Assembly: GCF_001439685.1 (NCBI RefSeq)
Contig: NZ_JYLH01000008.1
Span: 62,001 to 126,000, forward strand
Length of the DNA: 64,000 bases
Reading direction: 5' to 3'
From: Pseudomonas libanensis
GTDB lineage: Bacteria > Pseudomonadota > Gammaproteobacteria > Pseudomonadales > Pseudomonadaceae
Under the pieces are notes generated by a model. That model had not been told where the DNA came from and did no database searches. It saw nothing but the letters and a program-made list of their open reading frames with translations. This document shows positions 1-10,547 of this stretch, piece by piece (the stretch's first letter is position 1; each line of letters starts with the position of its first letter). The translations under genes and the position numbers were made by a program.

Positions 1-339
1 GGCACCGCCACGCTGACCACCGCGGCCACCACCAAAGAAGTCGCTGAACACGTCGCCAAAAATATCGGAGAAGTTCTGACCACCAAAACCGGCACCGCCG
101 CCGCCCATGCTCGGGTCGACGCCGGCATGCCCATACTGGTCGTAGGCCGCACGCTTGTTGGGATCACACAGGCATTCGTAGGCCTCGTTGGCCTCCTTGA
201 ACATCTCTTCGGATTCTTTGTTATCCGGATTACGGTCCGGGTGGTGCTTCATCGCCAGGCGACGGTAGGCCTTTTTCAGGTCCGCCTCGCTGGCCCCGCG
301 CTCCACACCCAATACTTCGTAATAGTCACGCTTTGCCAT
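1..339 (-). CDS. dnaJ: Chaperone DnaJ (Hsp40), N-terminal part, runs off the window
   Basis: Co-chaperone that delivers unfolded substrates to DnaK and stimulates its ATPase in the cytoplasm. The 113 visible codons start [12 protein letters not shown] and contain the J domain with its HPD motif ([10 protein letters not shown]), followed by the Gly/Phe-rich linker ([18 protein letters not shown]). The zinc-finger and C-terminal domains lie beyond base 1. It sits downstream of dnaK on the same strand, separated by 317 bases, so it may be read through from dnaK or have its own promoter. I saw no sigma-32 promoter directly before it. The identification is secure. Confidence 0.97.
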   Translation of the reverse strand, partial: MAKRDYYEVLGVERGASEADLKKAYRRLAMKHHPDRNPDNKESEEMFKEANEAYECLCDPNKRAAYDQYGHAGVDPSMGGGGAGFGGQNFSDIFGDVFSDFFGGGRGGQRGGA

Positions 340-656
340 AAGTCTTTGCACTCTTAAGGACGTCCGGCCTGGCCCTCCTGAACCCTGCCAAACTCGTTGA
401 GCCCCAATACAGGCCCGGACCCAACTCACGTCAATTCAACGATCCTGGTCATTACTGCTTTCAGCCAGGGACACGGCCAAAAACGCGGTGACTGTCATTC
501 GGAAAGCAGGAGCATTTCCGGTTACACCGCCAGCATCCGAGCGTTGTCGCATGCTGTAAAAATTCGCATACCCCAGACACGCCAACGCGGGAGCTAGCTC
601 CCGCGCGGCGACATCCTACCAGTCACCGCTTGTCAGCGGTCAACCGGACAACCAAC
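340..656. other. dnaK-dnaJ intergenic region with a 20-nt palindrome
   Basis: There is no convincing gene in this 317-base gap. It holds a perfect 20-nt palindrome at 586-605 (CGCGGGAGCTAGCTCCCGCG), close behind the dnaK stop. This could act as an RNA hairpin that partly ends dnaK transcription or protects its 3' end, or be a degenerate REP-type element. No T-run follows it on the minus strand, so a simple intrinsic terminator is unlikely. Confidence 0.6.
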
Positions 657-2573
<1,917 letters not shown>

Positions 2574-2652
2574 GATTTACTCTCCCGAAACTTGAATTTT
2601 TTTGCCGCAGCAGTGGTGGCTAACTGCGGTAGTACTTAAACGCTTGACTTGT

Positions 2653-2680
2653 AGATGGGGGCCTTGCGGCGGATTTCAAG
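2653..2680 (-). promoter_or_regulatory. Sigma-32 (heat-shock) promoter of dnaK
   Basis: Read on the minus strand: CTTGAA (-35, 2680-2675), 14-base spacer, CCCCATCT (-10, 2660-2653). This matches the RpoH consensus CTTGAA-N13/15-CCCCATNT. The -35 box overlaps the stop codon of grpE (2676-2678). The -10 lies about 80 bases before the dnaK start. Confidence 0.88.
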
Positions 2681-3236
2681 CCTGCTCATCAATAGAAGGT
2701 GCAGCGGGTGCAGGAGCCTTGCTCACCACCACCATTGCCGGACGCATCAAGCGACCGTTGAGTTGGTAGCCCTTCTGGAACACCTTCATAACGCTGTTAG
2801 GCTCCAGGTCATGACTTTCCTGCATGGCCATGGCCTGGTGATGCTCAGCGTTGAACGGCTCGCCGCCCTGCGGATCGATGGCTTCCAGCTGATAACGCTT
2901 CAGGGTGTCCTGGAACATTTTCAGGGTCAGCTCGATACCTTCGCGCATTGGGCGTATGTTTTCGTCGTCCGGGTTGGACAGCTCAAGACCACGCTCTAGG
3001 CTGTCGATGATCGGCAGCAGATCACCGGCGAATTTTTCCAGCGCGAATTTGTGAGCCTTTTCTACGTCCTGCTCGGCACGGCGGCGGACGTTCTGCAGAT
3101 CGGCGGCAACACGCAAAGATTGATCCTGCGCAGCGGACAATTGCTCTTCGAGCACTTGCACGCGTGTCACCAGCTCATCACCGGCAGCCGCGTTGGCGTC
3201 TGGAGTTTGCGTATCCTGCGTCTGTTCGTCAGCCAT
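2676..3236 (-). CDS. grpE: Nucleotide exchange factor GrpE
   Basis: Releases ADP from DnaK, resetting the chaperone cycle. The 186-residue protein has an acidic N-terminus, a long coiled coil (about residues 22-90, including [20 protein letters not shown] and [17 protein letters not shown]) and a C-terminal beta domain ([18 protein letters not shown]). It is the first gene of the heat-shock operon grpE-dnaK-dnaJ. A consensus sigma-32 promoter at 3290-3317 lies upstream. The start is preceded by AAAGGAGAG, a strong ribosome site. Confidence 0.98.
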   Translation of the reverse strand: MADEQTQDTQTPDANAAAGDELVTRVQVLEEQLSAAQDQSLRVAADLQNVRRRAEQDVEKAHKFALEKFAGDLLPIIDSLERGLELSNPDDENIRPMREGIELTLKMFQDTLKRYQLEAIDPQGGEPFNAEHHQAMAMQESHDLEPNSVMKVFQKGYQLNGRLMRPAMVVVSKAPAPAAPSIDEQA

Positions 3237-3289
3237 AGATCTCTCCTTTCAAAATCATGCGCGAACTCAACTCGCGCTTCTGTTCCGGT

Positions 3290-3317
3290 ATATGGGGCCA
3301 CAATTTCCTGGTTCAAG
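3290..3317 (-). promoter_or_regulatory. Sigma-32 (heat-shock) promoter of grpE
   Basis: Minus-strand sequence CTTGAA (3317-3312), 14-base spacer, CCCCATAT (3297-3290) fits the RpoH consensus with the same spacer length as the dnaK promoter. It lies about 54 bases before the grpE start, so the whole operon is heat-inducible from here. Confidence 0.9.
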
Positions 3318-3429
3318 GGCGCAGGCGTTACCAAAAGTCTTTCGATTGACCTGGACCATTTCCTTCACGCTCATTCCACATCGCGCTAAAAAAATTAACG
3401 ACTCAAGCAAATCGAGCTAAGCGCCAGGA

Positions 3430-3466
3430 TTGTCAGGCCCGAACAAAACACTGTATAAATAACCAG
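3430..3466 (+). promoter_or_regulatory. recN promoter with LexA (SOS) box
   Basis: A -35 TTGTCA (3430-3435) and -10 TATAAA (3454-3459) are separated by 18 bases. A LexA-type box CTGTATAAATAACCAG (3451-3466, CTG-N10-CAG) covers the -10. LexA bound here would block RNA polymerase, as known for recN in other proteobacteria. The box ends 24 bases before the recN ATG. Confidence 0.85.
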
Positions 3467-3490
3467 ACCTAAAGCCTGGGAGCGGCCGTC

Positions 3491-5164
3491 ATGCTCGTGC
3501 ACCTGTCTGTACATAACTACGCCATCGTTGAACATCTGGATCTTGAACTGGATCGCGGGATGAGCGTAATCACAGGCGAAACCGGCGCCGGCAAGTCGAT
3601 CATGCTCGACGCCCTGGGCCTGACGCTTGGCGACCGCGCCGACAGTGGCGTGGTACGCCCTGGCTCCGACAAGGCCGACATCCTGGCCACCTTCGACCTG
3701 GCGGACATCCCCGAAGCCGAGACATGGCTGGCCGAGCGCGACCTTAATAATGAAGGCCCCTGCATTCTGCGCCGGGTGATCACCGCCGAAGGGCGCTCCC
3801 GCGGCTATATCAACGGCACCCCTTGCCCCCTTGGTGACTTGAAAGCGCTGGGGGAGCTGCTCATCGACATCCACAGCCAGCATGAACACCAATCCCTGCT
3901 GAAAACCGATACCCACCGCCGCCTGCTCGATGAGTACGCCGGCGCCACCGACCTTGCCCGTCAAGTTCAAATGGCCGCCCAACGCTGGCGCCAGACGCGC
4001 CAGGAGCTGGAACGCCTCTCCAACTCCGGCGACGAACAACGCGCCCGCCACCAGTTGCTCAGCTATCAACTGGAAGAACTCGAAAGCCTGGGCCTGGGTG
4101 AGACTGAGCTGGAGCAGCTTGAGCAGGAACACAAGAACCTGACCAATGCCGAGACCCTGCTAGGTATATGCCGCCAGGTGGTCGAGCAATGCAGCGAGAG
4201 CGATTCCGGCAATGTACTCAACGCACTGACCGCCAGCCTCAATCGCCTGTCCAGTGTGAACAACGCTTCCGGTTCGCTGAGTGAAGCCACCACCCTGCTG
4301 ACCAGCGCACAGATCCAGGTTGAGGAAGCGGTCGGCGAACTGAATCGATTTCTGGACCATTTCGATGCCGATCCAGCGCGTCTGCAGGAAATAGAAGAGC
4401 GCCTGGATACTATCTATACCCTGGCACGCAAGCATCGAATCCAGCCCACTGAAGTCGCCGCCATGCAGCAGAAATTGCTGGATGAAATCGAGACGCTGAA
4501 CGCGAACGACGAATCCATCGAGCGGCTGGGCGAGGAACTCGCTTCGTTTGCCCGCCATTATCAAGAAAAGGCCCGGGAGTTGAGCGACCTGCGCCAGCAA
4601 TCAGCCACCAGCCTGGCCAGCGCCGTTGAGCAAGAGATCCAGCGCCTGGGCATGCCGGGCGGGCGCTTTACCATCGAACTACGCGCAAATGCCAGCCACG
4701 AACTGCAACCCCATGGGCTGGAGCAAGTAGAACTGCTGGTCAGCGCCAACCCCGGGCAACCTCTCAAGGCCTTGGCCAAAGTGGCGTCCGGTGGCGAGCT
4801 GTCGCGAATCAGCCTGGCGATCCAAGTGATTACCGCCCAAACCTCACGAGTGCCGACGCTGGTATTCGACGAGGTAGACGTTGGCATTGGCGGGCCGACC
4901 GCAGAGATTGTCGGCCAGTTGTTGCGCCGCCTGGGGGATCGTGGACAGGTGCTTACGGTAACTCACTTGCCGCAAGTGGCCGCCCAGGGTCATCAGCATT
5001 TATTTGTGCACAAGGTGCGTGGCAATGACGCGACGCATACGGCCGTCTCCAAGCTGAACAAATCGGAGCGGGTAGAAGAGGTCGCGCGGATGCTCGGCGG
5101 CATCGACTTAACCAAGGAGTCCTTGGCTCACGCGAAAAAAATGGTCGTGGCCGCGAAGGCCTGA
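3491..5164 (+). CDS. recN: DNA repair protein RecN (SMC-like ATPase)
   Basis: Acts early in double-strand break repair, holding DNA ends or sister chromatids together. The 557 residues start with an ABC head half carrying Walker A GETGAGKS (29-36). A long coiled-coil region (about 150-370) follows, then the second head half with signature VASGGELSRISLA (about 430) and Walker B LVFDEVDVGIGG (about 457). This is the normal RecN architecture and length. It is transcribed alone from a LexA-controlled promoter and converges on fur, sharing a terminator hairpin at 5194-5217. Confidence 0.98.
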   Translation: MLVHLSVHNYAIVEHLDLELDRGMSVITGETGAGKSIMLDALGLTLGDRADSGVVRPGSDKADILATFDLADIPEAETWLAERDLNNEGPCILRRVITAEGRSRGYINGTPCPLGDLKALGELLIDIHSQHEHQSLLKTDTHRRLLDEYAGATDLARQVQMAAQRWRQTRQELERLSNSGDEQRARHQLLSYQLEELESLGLGETELEQLEQEHKNLTNAETLLGICRQVVEQCSESDSGNVLNALTASLNRLSSVNNASGSLSEATTLLTSAQIQVEEAVGELNRFLDHFDADPARLQEIEERLDTIYTLARKHRIQPTEVAAMQQKLLDEIETLNANDESIERLGEELASFARHYQEKARELSDLRQQSATSLASAVEQEIQRLGMPGGRFTIELRANASHELQPHGLEQVELLVSANPGQPLKALAKVASGGELSRISLAIQVITAQTSRVPTLVFDEVDVGIGGPTAEIVGQLLRRLGDRGQVLTVTHLPQVAAQGHQHLFVHKVRGNDATHTAVSKLNKSERVEEVARMLGGIDLTKESLAHAKKMVVAAKA

Positions 5165-5193
5165 ACGGGTATTTCCCTCTTTATAGAAAGCAC

Positions 5194-5217
5194 GAAGGCG
5201 ACCCTAGGGTCGCCTTC
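5194..5217. terminator. Bidirectional terminator between recN and fur
   Basis: Perfect inverted repeat with arms GAAGGCGACCC and GGGTCGCCTTC around a 2-base centre. It is placed between the convergent stops of recN and fur. T-richness is modest on both sides, so it may serve both transcripts. Confidence 0.75.
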
Positions 5218-5249
5218 AATCGTTTCACAGAGCAAATCTGCGTCGATTT

Positions 5250-5654
5250 TTACTTTTTCTTACGGATGTACAACACCAGATTATGATCGACCAAATCGAA
5301 TCCATGCTCCTCAGCGATCTTATGCTGCAACGCCTCGATTTCAGGACTGGTGAACTCGATAACCTCATTGGTATCCAGGTCAACCATGTGGTCATGGTGA
5401 CCACCGTCGGCCAATTCGAACACCGCATGACCGCCGTCGAAATTATGACGAACCACCAGCCCTGCGGCTTCAAACTGGGTCAGCACACGGTAAACCGTGG
5501 CCAAGCCGACGTCCTCGTTAGACTCCATCAGCGCCTTGTAGACATCCTCGGCACTCATGTGGCGCTGCTCAGCAGAATCGAGCATTTGTAGAATCTTGAC
5601 TCGTGGCAGAGTCACTTTGAGACCGGCTTTGCGTAGTTCGCTATTTTCAACCAT
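5250..5654 (-). CDS. fur: Ferric uptake regulator Fur
   Basis: Iron-responsive repressor of 134 residues. It has an N-terminal winged helix (about 1-83) and a C-terminal dimerisation domain with the metal-binding GGHHDHM segment (84-90). The Cys pair of E. coli Fur is replaced by VDLDT just after it, as in other pseudomonad Fur proteins. The ATG at 5654 (MVENSELRKAG) was chosen because it matches the family N-terminus; the open frame extends 32 codons further without family resemblance. The gene is divergent from bamE with 98 bases between them, the usual Pseudomonas arrangement. Confidence 0.98.
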   Translation of the reverse strand: MVENSELRKAGLKVTLPRVKILQMLDSAEQRHMSAEDVYKALMESNEDVGLATVYRVLTQFEAAGLVVRHNFDGGHAVFELADGGHHDHMVDLDTNEVIEFTSPEIEALQHKIAEEHGFDLVDHNLVLYIRKKK

Positions 5655-5752
5655 GGTTAGCTTTCTCGCGGATGCTGCTTCGCAGCTTCTCTTAATACGG
5701 GTATGATCGGCGTTTACGTTGTCCCAGCCAAGATAGTGGAAGTCGCCCACCG

Positions 5753-6280
5753 ATGCAAAACACCAAGCTCTTGCTAACCAGTTTCACCTTTGTGGGACTG
5801 CTCGCACTCGCCGGTTGTTCATTCCCCGGGGTTTACAAAATCGACATCCAGCAGGGCAATGTCGTCACGCAGGACATGATAGACCAGTTACGCCCGGGAA
5901 TGACCCGACGGCAAGTACGGTTTATCATGGGCAACCCCCTGCTGACCGACACTTTCCATGCCGATCGCTGGGATTATCTCTATAGCCTCCAGCCAGGTGG
6001 CGGTGAACGCCAACAGGAGCGCGTCAGTGTCGTCTTCAACGGCAATGACCAGCTTGTCAGCCTGTCCGGTGACTTCATGCCTGGCGTGAGCCGCGATGAA
6101 GCGCTGCTGGGCAAGGACAGCGGCACCAACGTGACCGCACCTGTGCAGGAAGCTGAAAAACCGAAATCCGAAGTGCCGGCCAAGCCAGGCTCGCTGCTGG
6201 ACCAGATCCAAAAAGACGTCGACGGCGTGCAAACTGTTCCCGTCCCGACGCCGCAGCCTCTGGACACCGACCCGCAGTAA
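5753..6280 (+). CDS. bamE: Outer-membrane assembly lipoprotein BamE (OmlA/SmpA)
   Basis: Small lipoprotein of the BAM complex that inserts beta-barrel proteins into the outer membrane. The 175 residues start with a lipoprotein signal peptide ending in lipobox LAGC (19-22). The BamE fold follows, with the family motif [20 protein letters not shown] and a core [14 protein letters not shown]. The last 50 residues are Pro/Lys/Gln-rich and probably disordered. It is divergent from fur and followed by a strong terminator at 6297-6325. Confidence 0.96.
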   Translation: MQNTKLLLTSFTFVGLLALAGCSFPGVYKIDIQQGNVVTQDMIDQLRPGMTRRQVRFIMGNPLLTDTFHADRWDYLYSLQPGGGERQQERVSVVFNGNDQLVSLSGDFMPGVSRDEALLGKDSGTNVTAPVQEAEKPKSEVPAKPGSLLDQIQKDVDGVQTVPVPTPQPLDTDPQ

Positions 6281-6296
6281 TTTTGCGGCGCTCGAT

Positions 6297-6325
6297 AAAA
6301 AGCCCGGCATGCCGGGCTTTTTGTT
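6297..6325 (+). terminator. Intrinsic terminator after bamE
   Basis: A-run, stem AGCCCGGC/GCCGGGCT, then TTTTTG. Being symmetric (A-run before, T-run after), it can also end the minus-strand transcript of ratA-rnfH. Confidence 0.9.
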
Positions 6326-6343
6326 GCCTGCCTCTTGGCCGGC

Positions 6344-6646
6344 TTATGAATTTTGCTGCCTGCTCATCGCAGCTTTAGCCGCACGCAGCCTGCGCGCTTC
6401 CTTGGGGTCCGCAAGCAGCGGCCGGTAGATTTCAATTCGATCACCGGGCTGCACAGCACGCACATCAGCATCCGCCACCACCTTACCGAAGATTCCCAAC
6501 GGGCAGTCGGCCAACATCAGGTCCGGAAATTGCCGTGCGATTCCTGACGCCAGGACCGCCGCCCTCAGGCTGGTGCCCACGGGCGTTGTCACCGCCAACA
6601 GAACCTGGCGATCCACCGCGGCATACACCACTTCAATCTCAACCAT
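6344..6646 (-). CDS. rnfH: RnfH family protein (UPF0125, ubiquitin-like fold)
   Basis: Small acidic protein of 100 residues starting [14 protein letters not shown], with the beta-grasp segment QPGDRIEIYRPL near residue 80 that is typical of the RnfH/UPF0125 family. Its biochemical role is not settled. The ATG at 6646 is preferred over an upstream extension that lacks family character. It overlaps the end of ratA by 8 bases, so the two are translationally coupled; ratA-rnfH pairing is conserved in gammaproteobacteria. Confidence 0.92.
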   Translation of the reverse strand: MVEIEVVYAAVDRQVLLAVTTPVGTSLRAAVLASGIARQFPDLMLADCPLGIFGKVVADADVRAVQPGDRIEIYRPLLADPKEARRLRAAKAAMSRQQNS

Positions 6647-7073
6647 GCAATTGCTTGGCCCGCTGGCAGAACGCGTCCACCAGCGTATTCGCTGCCTGGT
6701 TGAACAATGGCCCCAGCGTGGCACGCACAATGGGCCCGGCATAATCAAATGACAGATCCAGGCTGATCTTGCAGGCCTTATCCGTCAGCGCCTTGAATAC
6801 CCACACCCCATGCAGCTGAGTGAAAGGCCCCTCCTGCAGATTCATTTCGATGGATTTGCCAGGCACCAGCACATTGCGCGTCACAAAATGCTGGCTAAGA
6901 CCGCCCTTGGCGACCCCGACACTGGCAACCATGTGCTCGTCACTGCTCTCCAAGACCTCGGCAGTGGAGCACCAGGGCAGGAACTCCGGGTAACGCGCCA
7001 CGTCGTTGACCAGGTCATAGAGCGCCTGCGCTGGATAGGGCAACAGGGCCGAACGTTGAATATGCGTCGTCAT
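6639..7073 (-). CDS. ratA: RatA family protein (START/SRPBCC, coenzyme Q-binding Coq10-like)
   Basis: A 144-residue SRPBCC-fold protein. The start [31 protein letters not shown] and the segment [10 protein letters not shown] are hallmark RatA/Coq10 sequences. Homologues were described both as a ribosome-association toxin (RatA) and as quinone-binding proteins; the latter may be the general role. I chose the ATG at 7073 because the 226-residue upstream extension is only antisense to smpB. It is divergent from smpB with 168 bases between, and rnfH overlaps its end. Confidence 0.94.
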   Translation of the reverse strand: MTTHIQRSALLPYPAQALYDLVNDVARYPEFLPWCSTAEVLESSDEHMVASVGVAKGGLSQHFVTRNVLVPGKSIEMNLQEGPFTQLHGVWVFKALTDKACKISLDLSFDYAGPIVRATLGPLFNQAANTLVDAFCQRAKQLHG

Positions 7074-7241
7074 GTGAGCGTAACTTCCACTGCTGAGCGG
7101 CAAACATCGCGAAAGAACAGCCCGATCCGCGAGAGAAAAAAACCTAAGAACTGCCCGTATTGTCCGGGATTCGCTCAACACGCTCAAGCACGCAGGTTGA
7201 CCGTAGCCGACACGCTCGCAACTCCCTATAATACCGCCCCT

Positions 7242-7724
7242 ATGGCTAAACAAAAGAAACACCCCACAGGGACCATCGCGCAAAATAAAAAGGCGCGACA
7301 CGATTACTTCATCGAACATCGGTTCGAGGCTGGTCTGGTCCTGGCCGGCTGGGAAGTAAAGAGTCTGCGTGCCAGCAAACTGCAGCTGGTCGACAGCTAT
7401 GTGCTGCTCAAGGACGGCGAGGCATGGCTGCTCGGCAGTCATATCACCCCGCTGACCACCGCGAGCACCCACGTGATTGCCGACCCGGTGCGCACGCGCA
7501 AACTGTTGCTTAACGCTCGCGAACTGGAGAAGCTCGCCGCGGCTGTGCAGCAAAAAGGTTACGCCTGCGTTTGCTTGTCGTGGTACTGGAGCAAGCACCT
7601 GGTCAAGTGCGAAATCGCACTGGGCAAGGGCAAGAAGGAATACGACAAGCGCGATACCGAACGCGAGCGCGATTCCAATCGTGAACTGCATCGCGCCGTG
7701 CGCAACAAGGGCAAGGAAGAATAA
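7242..7724 (+). CDS. smpB: SsrA-binding protein SmpB
   Basis: Binds tmRNA and brings it to stalled ribosomes for trans-translation. The 160 residues contain the family motifs [28 protein letters not shown] and [11 protein letters not shown], and end in the basic tail ([20 protein letters not shown]) that enters the mRNA channel. The ATG at 7242 gives the standard N-terminus MAKQKKHP. Its RNA partner ssrA lies about 6 kb downstream at 13878. Confidence 0.98.
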   Translation: MAKQKKHPTGTIAQNKKARHDYFIEHRFEAGLVLAGWEVKSLRASKLQLVDSYVLLKDGEAWLLGSHITPLTTASTHVIADPVRTRKLLLNARELEKLAAAVQQKGYACVCLSWYWSKHLVKCEIALGKGKKEYDKRDTERERDSNRELHRAVRNKGKEE

Positions 7725-7735
7725 CCCTTGCGACG

Positions 7736-7768
7736 ATGTAGCCTCGGGCACCTTGCCCGTGGCTACAT
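7736..7768. terminator. Hairpin between convergent smpB and lldR
   Basis: Nested inverted repeat: outer arms ATGTAGCC/GGCTACAT and inner arms GGGCA/TGCCC. The right arm overlaps the lldR stop codon (7763-7765). No T-run follows on either strand, so it may protect 3' ends rather than terminate efficiently. Confidence 0.6.
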
Positions 7769-8530
7769 GCCCTTACGTCGTTCCGCCCGCGCTACACGCT
7801 GAACCTCCTGACGCACTTCCTCCAGCACTTCCTGCACATACAACAGGTGACGTGTCGAGACTTCGCGCGCCTGCTCGGCTCGCCCCTCAATGATTGCCAG
7901 GTACAAATCCCGATGCTGACTGATCAGCATGTCGCGGGTCTCTGTACGCTGTTGGTACATGCCGCCGATGTTGGTCACCACGTTCCGCTTGAGCAGGTCG
8001 AACAAGCCGCGAATGGTGTGCAGCAATACGGCGTTATGACTGGCCTCGGCAATCGCCAAGTGAAACCTTGCATCTGCGGCCCCCTCCTCCACTCGACTCA
8101 CCTCGTCGGCTCGCGCATAACAATCCTGCAGCGCCTCAAAAGCCGCTGTCAGCCGCTCACGGTCGACCTCCGTGGCACGCAACGCCGCGTAATAGGCGCA
8201 GGAAGCCTCCAGGGTCTGGCGAAACTCTAAAAGGTCCCGCTGCGCCTCAGGATTGTTTTCCAACAAATGCAGCAGCGGATCACTGAAGGTCGAACCCAGG
8301 GAATCCACCACATAGTTGCCACCCCCCTGGCGACTGACCAGCAACCCCTTGGCCGCCAGCTTCTGGATCGCCTCACGCAATGACGGGCGCGACACACCAA
8401 ACTGTTCAGCCAAAGCGCGCTCGGCCGGCAAGCGCTCGCCTGACTTCAACGTGCCCTCAAGGATCATCCCCTCAAGCTGCTCGACAATGTCATCAGACAA
8501 GCGGCGCTGACGCACCTGATCAAACCCCAT
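7763..8530 (-). CDS. lldR: Lactate-responsive GntR/FadR-family regulator LldR
   Basis: Transcription factor of 255 residues with an N-terminal GntR winged helix (VEQLEGMILEGTLKSGERLPAERALAEQFGVSRPSLREAIQKL) and a C-terminal all-helical FCD ligand domain. It is divergent from the lactate permease gene. A perfect 17-nt palindrome of the FadR-subfamily type lies at 8724-8740, just downstream of the permease -10. By context it represses lldP and the dehydrogenase gene until lactate binds. The family is certain; the lactate specificity is inferred from the neighbours. Confidence 0.9.
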   Translation of the reverse strand: MGFDQVRQRRLSDDIVEQLEGMILEGTLKSGERLPAERALAEQFGVSRPSLREAIQKLAAKGLLVSRQGGGNYVVDSLGSTFSDPLLHLLENNPEAQRDLLEFRQTLEASCAYYAALRATEVDRERLTAAFEALQDCYARADEVSRVEEGAADARFHLAIAEASHNAVLLHTIRGLFDLLKRNVVTNIGGMYQQRTETRDMLISQHRDLYLAIIEGRAEQAREVSTRHLLYVQEVLEEVRQEVQRVARAERRKGM

Positions 8531-8676
8531 AACTCACTCTCCACGATCCCGACCACTCGCCGGGCCTTCTATTCTGGCCTATCGCTGCGCTTGCAGCACC
8601 TATCAGAACGCCTTTGATTCATACGATCAGAGCACCTCCTATCACGCCCTTAGACCAAAGTTTCGCGAGCGGCAAA

Positions 8677-8740
8677 TTGACACACCCCTGCAATGCCTTT
8701 TAATCTAGCCCACAGCGAATGTAAATTGGTATTACCAATT
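8677..8740 (+). promoter_or_regulatory. lldP promoter and LldR operator
   Basis: -35 TTGACA (8677-8682), 18-base spacer, -10 TAATCT (8701-8706). Downstream at 8724-8740 lies the perfect palindrome AATTGGTATTACCAATT, the form bound by PdhR/LldR-type GntR repressors. Its position after the -10 suits a roadblock or clearance block. Confidence 0.85.
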
Positions 8741-8782
8741 ACCCAAGCACACAAACAACAACAAAATCAGGGGCCACCCCAT

Positions 8783-10477
8783 ATGCAAACCTGGCAACAG
8801 CTCTACAGCCCTCTCGGCAGCCTCGGCCTGTCCGCAATGGCCGCCGTTATTCCCATCGTGTTCTTCTTCCTGGCCCTGGCTGTGTTTCGTCTAAAGGGTC
8901 ATGTGGCTGGCAGCATCACCCTGGCGCTGTCGATCCTGGTCGCCATCTTCGCCTTCCAGATGCCGGTGGACATGGCCCTGGCTGCAGCCGGTTATGGCTT
9001 TGCGTACGGCTTGTGGCCCATCGCCTGGATCATCGTGGCAGCGGTATTCCTCTACAAATTGACGGTCAAGAGCGGTCAGTTCGAGATCATCCGCAGCTCC
9101 GTCTTGTCGATCACCGACGACCAGCGCCTGCAGGTCTTGTTGATCGGCTTCTGCTTCGGTGCTTTCCTGGAAGGCGCTGCCGGTTTCGGTGCGCCCGTGG
9201 CGATTACCGCCGCACTGCTGGTCGGCCTGGGCTTCAACCCGCTGTACGCCGCCGGCCTGTGCCTGATTGCCAACACCGCGCCAGTGGCCTTCGGTGCATT
9301 GGGCATTCCGATCATCGTCGCAGGCCAGGTCACCGGCATTGATGCGTTCAAGATCGGCGCCATGACCGGCCGGCAACTGCCGTTGCTGTCGCTGTTCGTG
9401 CCCTTCTGGCTGGTGTTCATGATGGACGGCCTGCGTGGCGTTCGCGAAACCTGGCCAGCGGCATTGGTGGCTGGCCTTAGCTTTGCCATCACCCAGTATT
9501 TCACCTCCAACTTCATTGGCCCGGAACTGCCAGACATCACCTCGGCACTCGCCAGCCTGATTGCCCTGACGCTGTTCCTGAAAGTCTGGCAGCCCAAGCG
9601 CACCGCAGGCGCACAGATTGCCGGCGCCACCTCCAGCGTAGCGGTCACCTCCAGCGCCGGCGGCTTCGGCTTGCCACGCAGTACAGTGGTTTCGCCCTAC
9701 AGCCTGGGGCAGATTTTCAAGGCCTGGTCACCGTTCCTGATCCTGACCGTGCTGGTCACCATCTGGACCCTCAAGCCCTTCAAAGCCATGTTCGCCGCGG
9801 GCGGCTCGATGTACAGCTGGGTCTTCAACTTTGCGATCCCTCATCTGGATCAACTGGTGGTCAAAGTCGCTCCCATCGTGACCAACCCGACCGCCATCCC
9901 GGCCGTATTCAAGCTCGACCCGATTTCGGCCACCGGCACCGCGATTTTCTTCTCCGCTCTGGTCTCGATGCTGGTACTGAAAATCGACATTAAAACTGGT
10001 CTTACCACTTTAAAAGAGACGTTCTTTGAACTGCGCTGGCCGATCCTTTCCATCGGCATGGTGCTGGCGTTCGCCTTCGTCACCAACTACTCAGGCATGT
10101 CCTCGACCATGGCCCTGGTATTGGCCGGTACCGGCGCCGCCTTCCCGTTCTTCTCGCCATTCCTTGGCTGGCTGGGGGTTTTCCTGACGGGCTCCGATAC
10201 ATCATCCAACGCCCTGTTCAGCTCATTGCAAGCCACCACCGCCCACCAGATCGGTGTCAACGACACCCTGCTGGTAGCGGCGAACACCAGCGGCGGCGTG
10301 ACCGGCAAAATGATCTCGCCGCAATCGATCGCCGTGGCCTGCGCCGCCACTGGCCTGGTAGGCAAGGAATCCGACCTGTTCCGCTTTACCCTCAAGCACA
10401 GCCTGTTTTTTGCCACCATCGTCGGGCTGATCACCTTGGCGCAGGCCTACTGGTTCACCGGTATGCTGGTGCACTGA
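8783..10477 (+). CDS. lldP: Lactate permease LldP/LctP
   Basis: Proton-coupled lactate importer of the inner membrane (LctP family), 564 residues and about 12-14 hydrophobic segments. Recognisable family segments include [20 protein letters not shown] and [13 protein letters not shown]-like sequence, and [20 protein letters not shown]. The start at 8783 ([18 protein letters not shown]) matches the family; the frame is open further upstream but that covers the operator. It is followed after 70 bases by the lactate dehydrogenase gene, presumably in one operon under LldR. Confidence 0.96.
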   Translation: MQTWQQLYSPLGSLGLSAMAAVIPIVFFFLALAVFRLKGHVAGSITLALSILVAIFAFQMPVDMALAAAGYGFAYGLWPIAWIIVAAVFLYKLTVKSGQFEIIRSSVLSITDDQRLQVLLIGFCFGAFLEGAAGFGAPVAITAALLVGLGFNPLYAAGLCLIANTAPVAFGALGIPIIVAGQVTGIDAFKIGAMTGRQLPLLSLFVPFWLVFMMDGLRGVRETWPAALVAGLSFAITQYFTSNFIGPELPDITSALASLIALTLFLKVWQPKRTAGAQIAGATSSVAVTSSAGGFGLPRSTVVSPYSLGQIFKAWSPFLILTVLVTIWTLKPFKAMFAAGGSMYSWVFNFAIPHLDQLVVKVAPIVTNPTAIPAVFKLDPISATGTAIFFSALVSMLVLKIDIKTGLTTLKETFFELRWPILSIGMVLAFAFVTNYSGMSSTMALVLAGTGAAFPFFSPFLGWLGVFLTGSDTSSNALFSSLQATTAHQIGVNDTLLVAANTSGGVTGKMISPQSIAVACAATGLVGKESDLFRFTLKHSLFFATIVGLITLAQAYWFTGMLVH

Positions 10478-10503
10478 GACCTGCACGTAATAGGGTAAGA
10501 ATC

Positions 10504-10528
10504 GACGCCGGATACCGATTCCGGCGTC
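10504..10528 (+). other. Hairpin between lldP and the dehydrogenase gene
   Basis: Stem GACGCCGG/CCGGCGTC with a 9-base loop in the 70-base gap. There is no T-run, so it is more likely an mRNA-stability or REP-like element than a terminator. Confidence 0.5.
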
Positions 10529-10547
10529 TGCTATTTCTGGAGGACCG

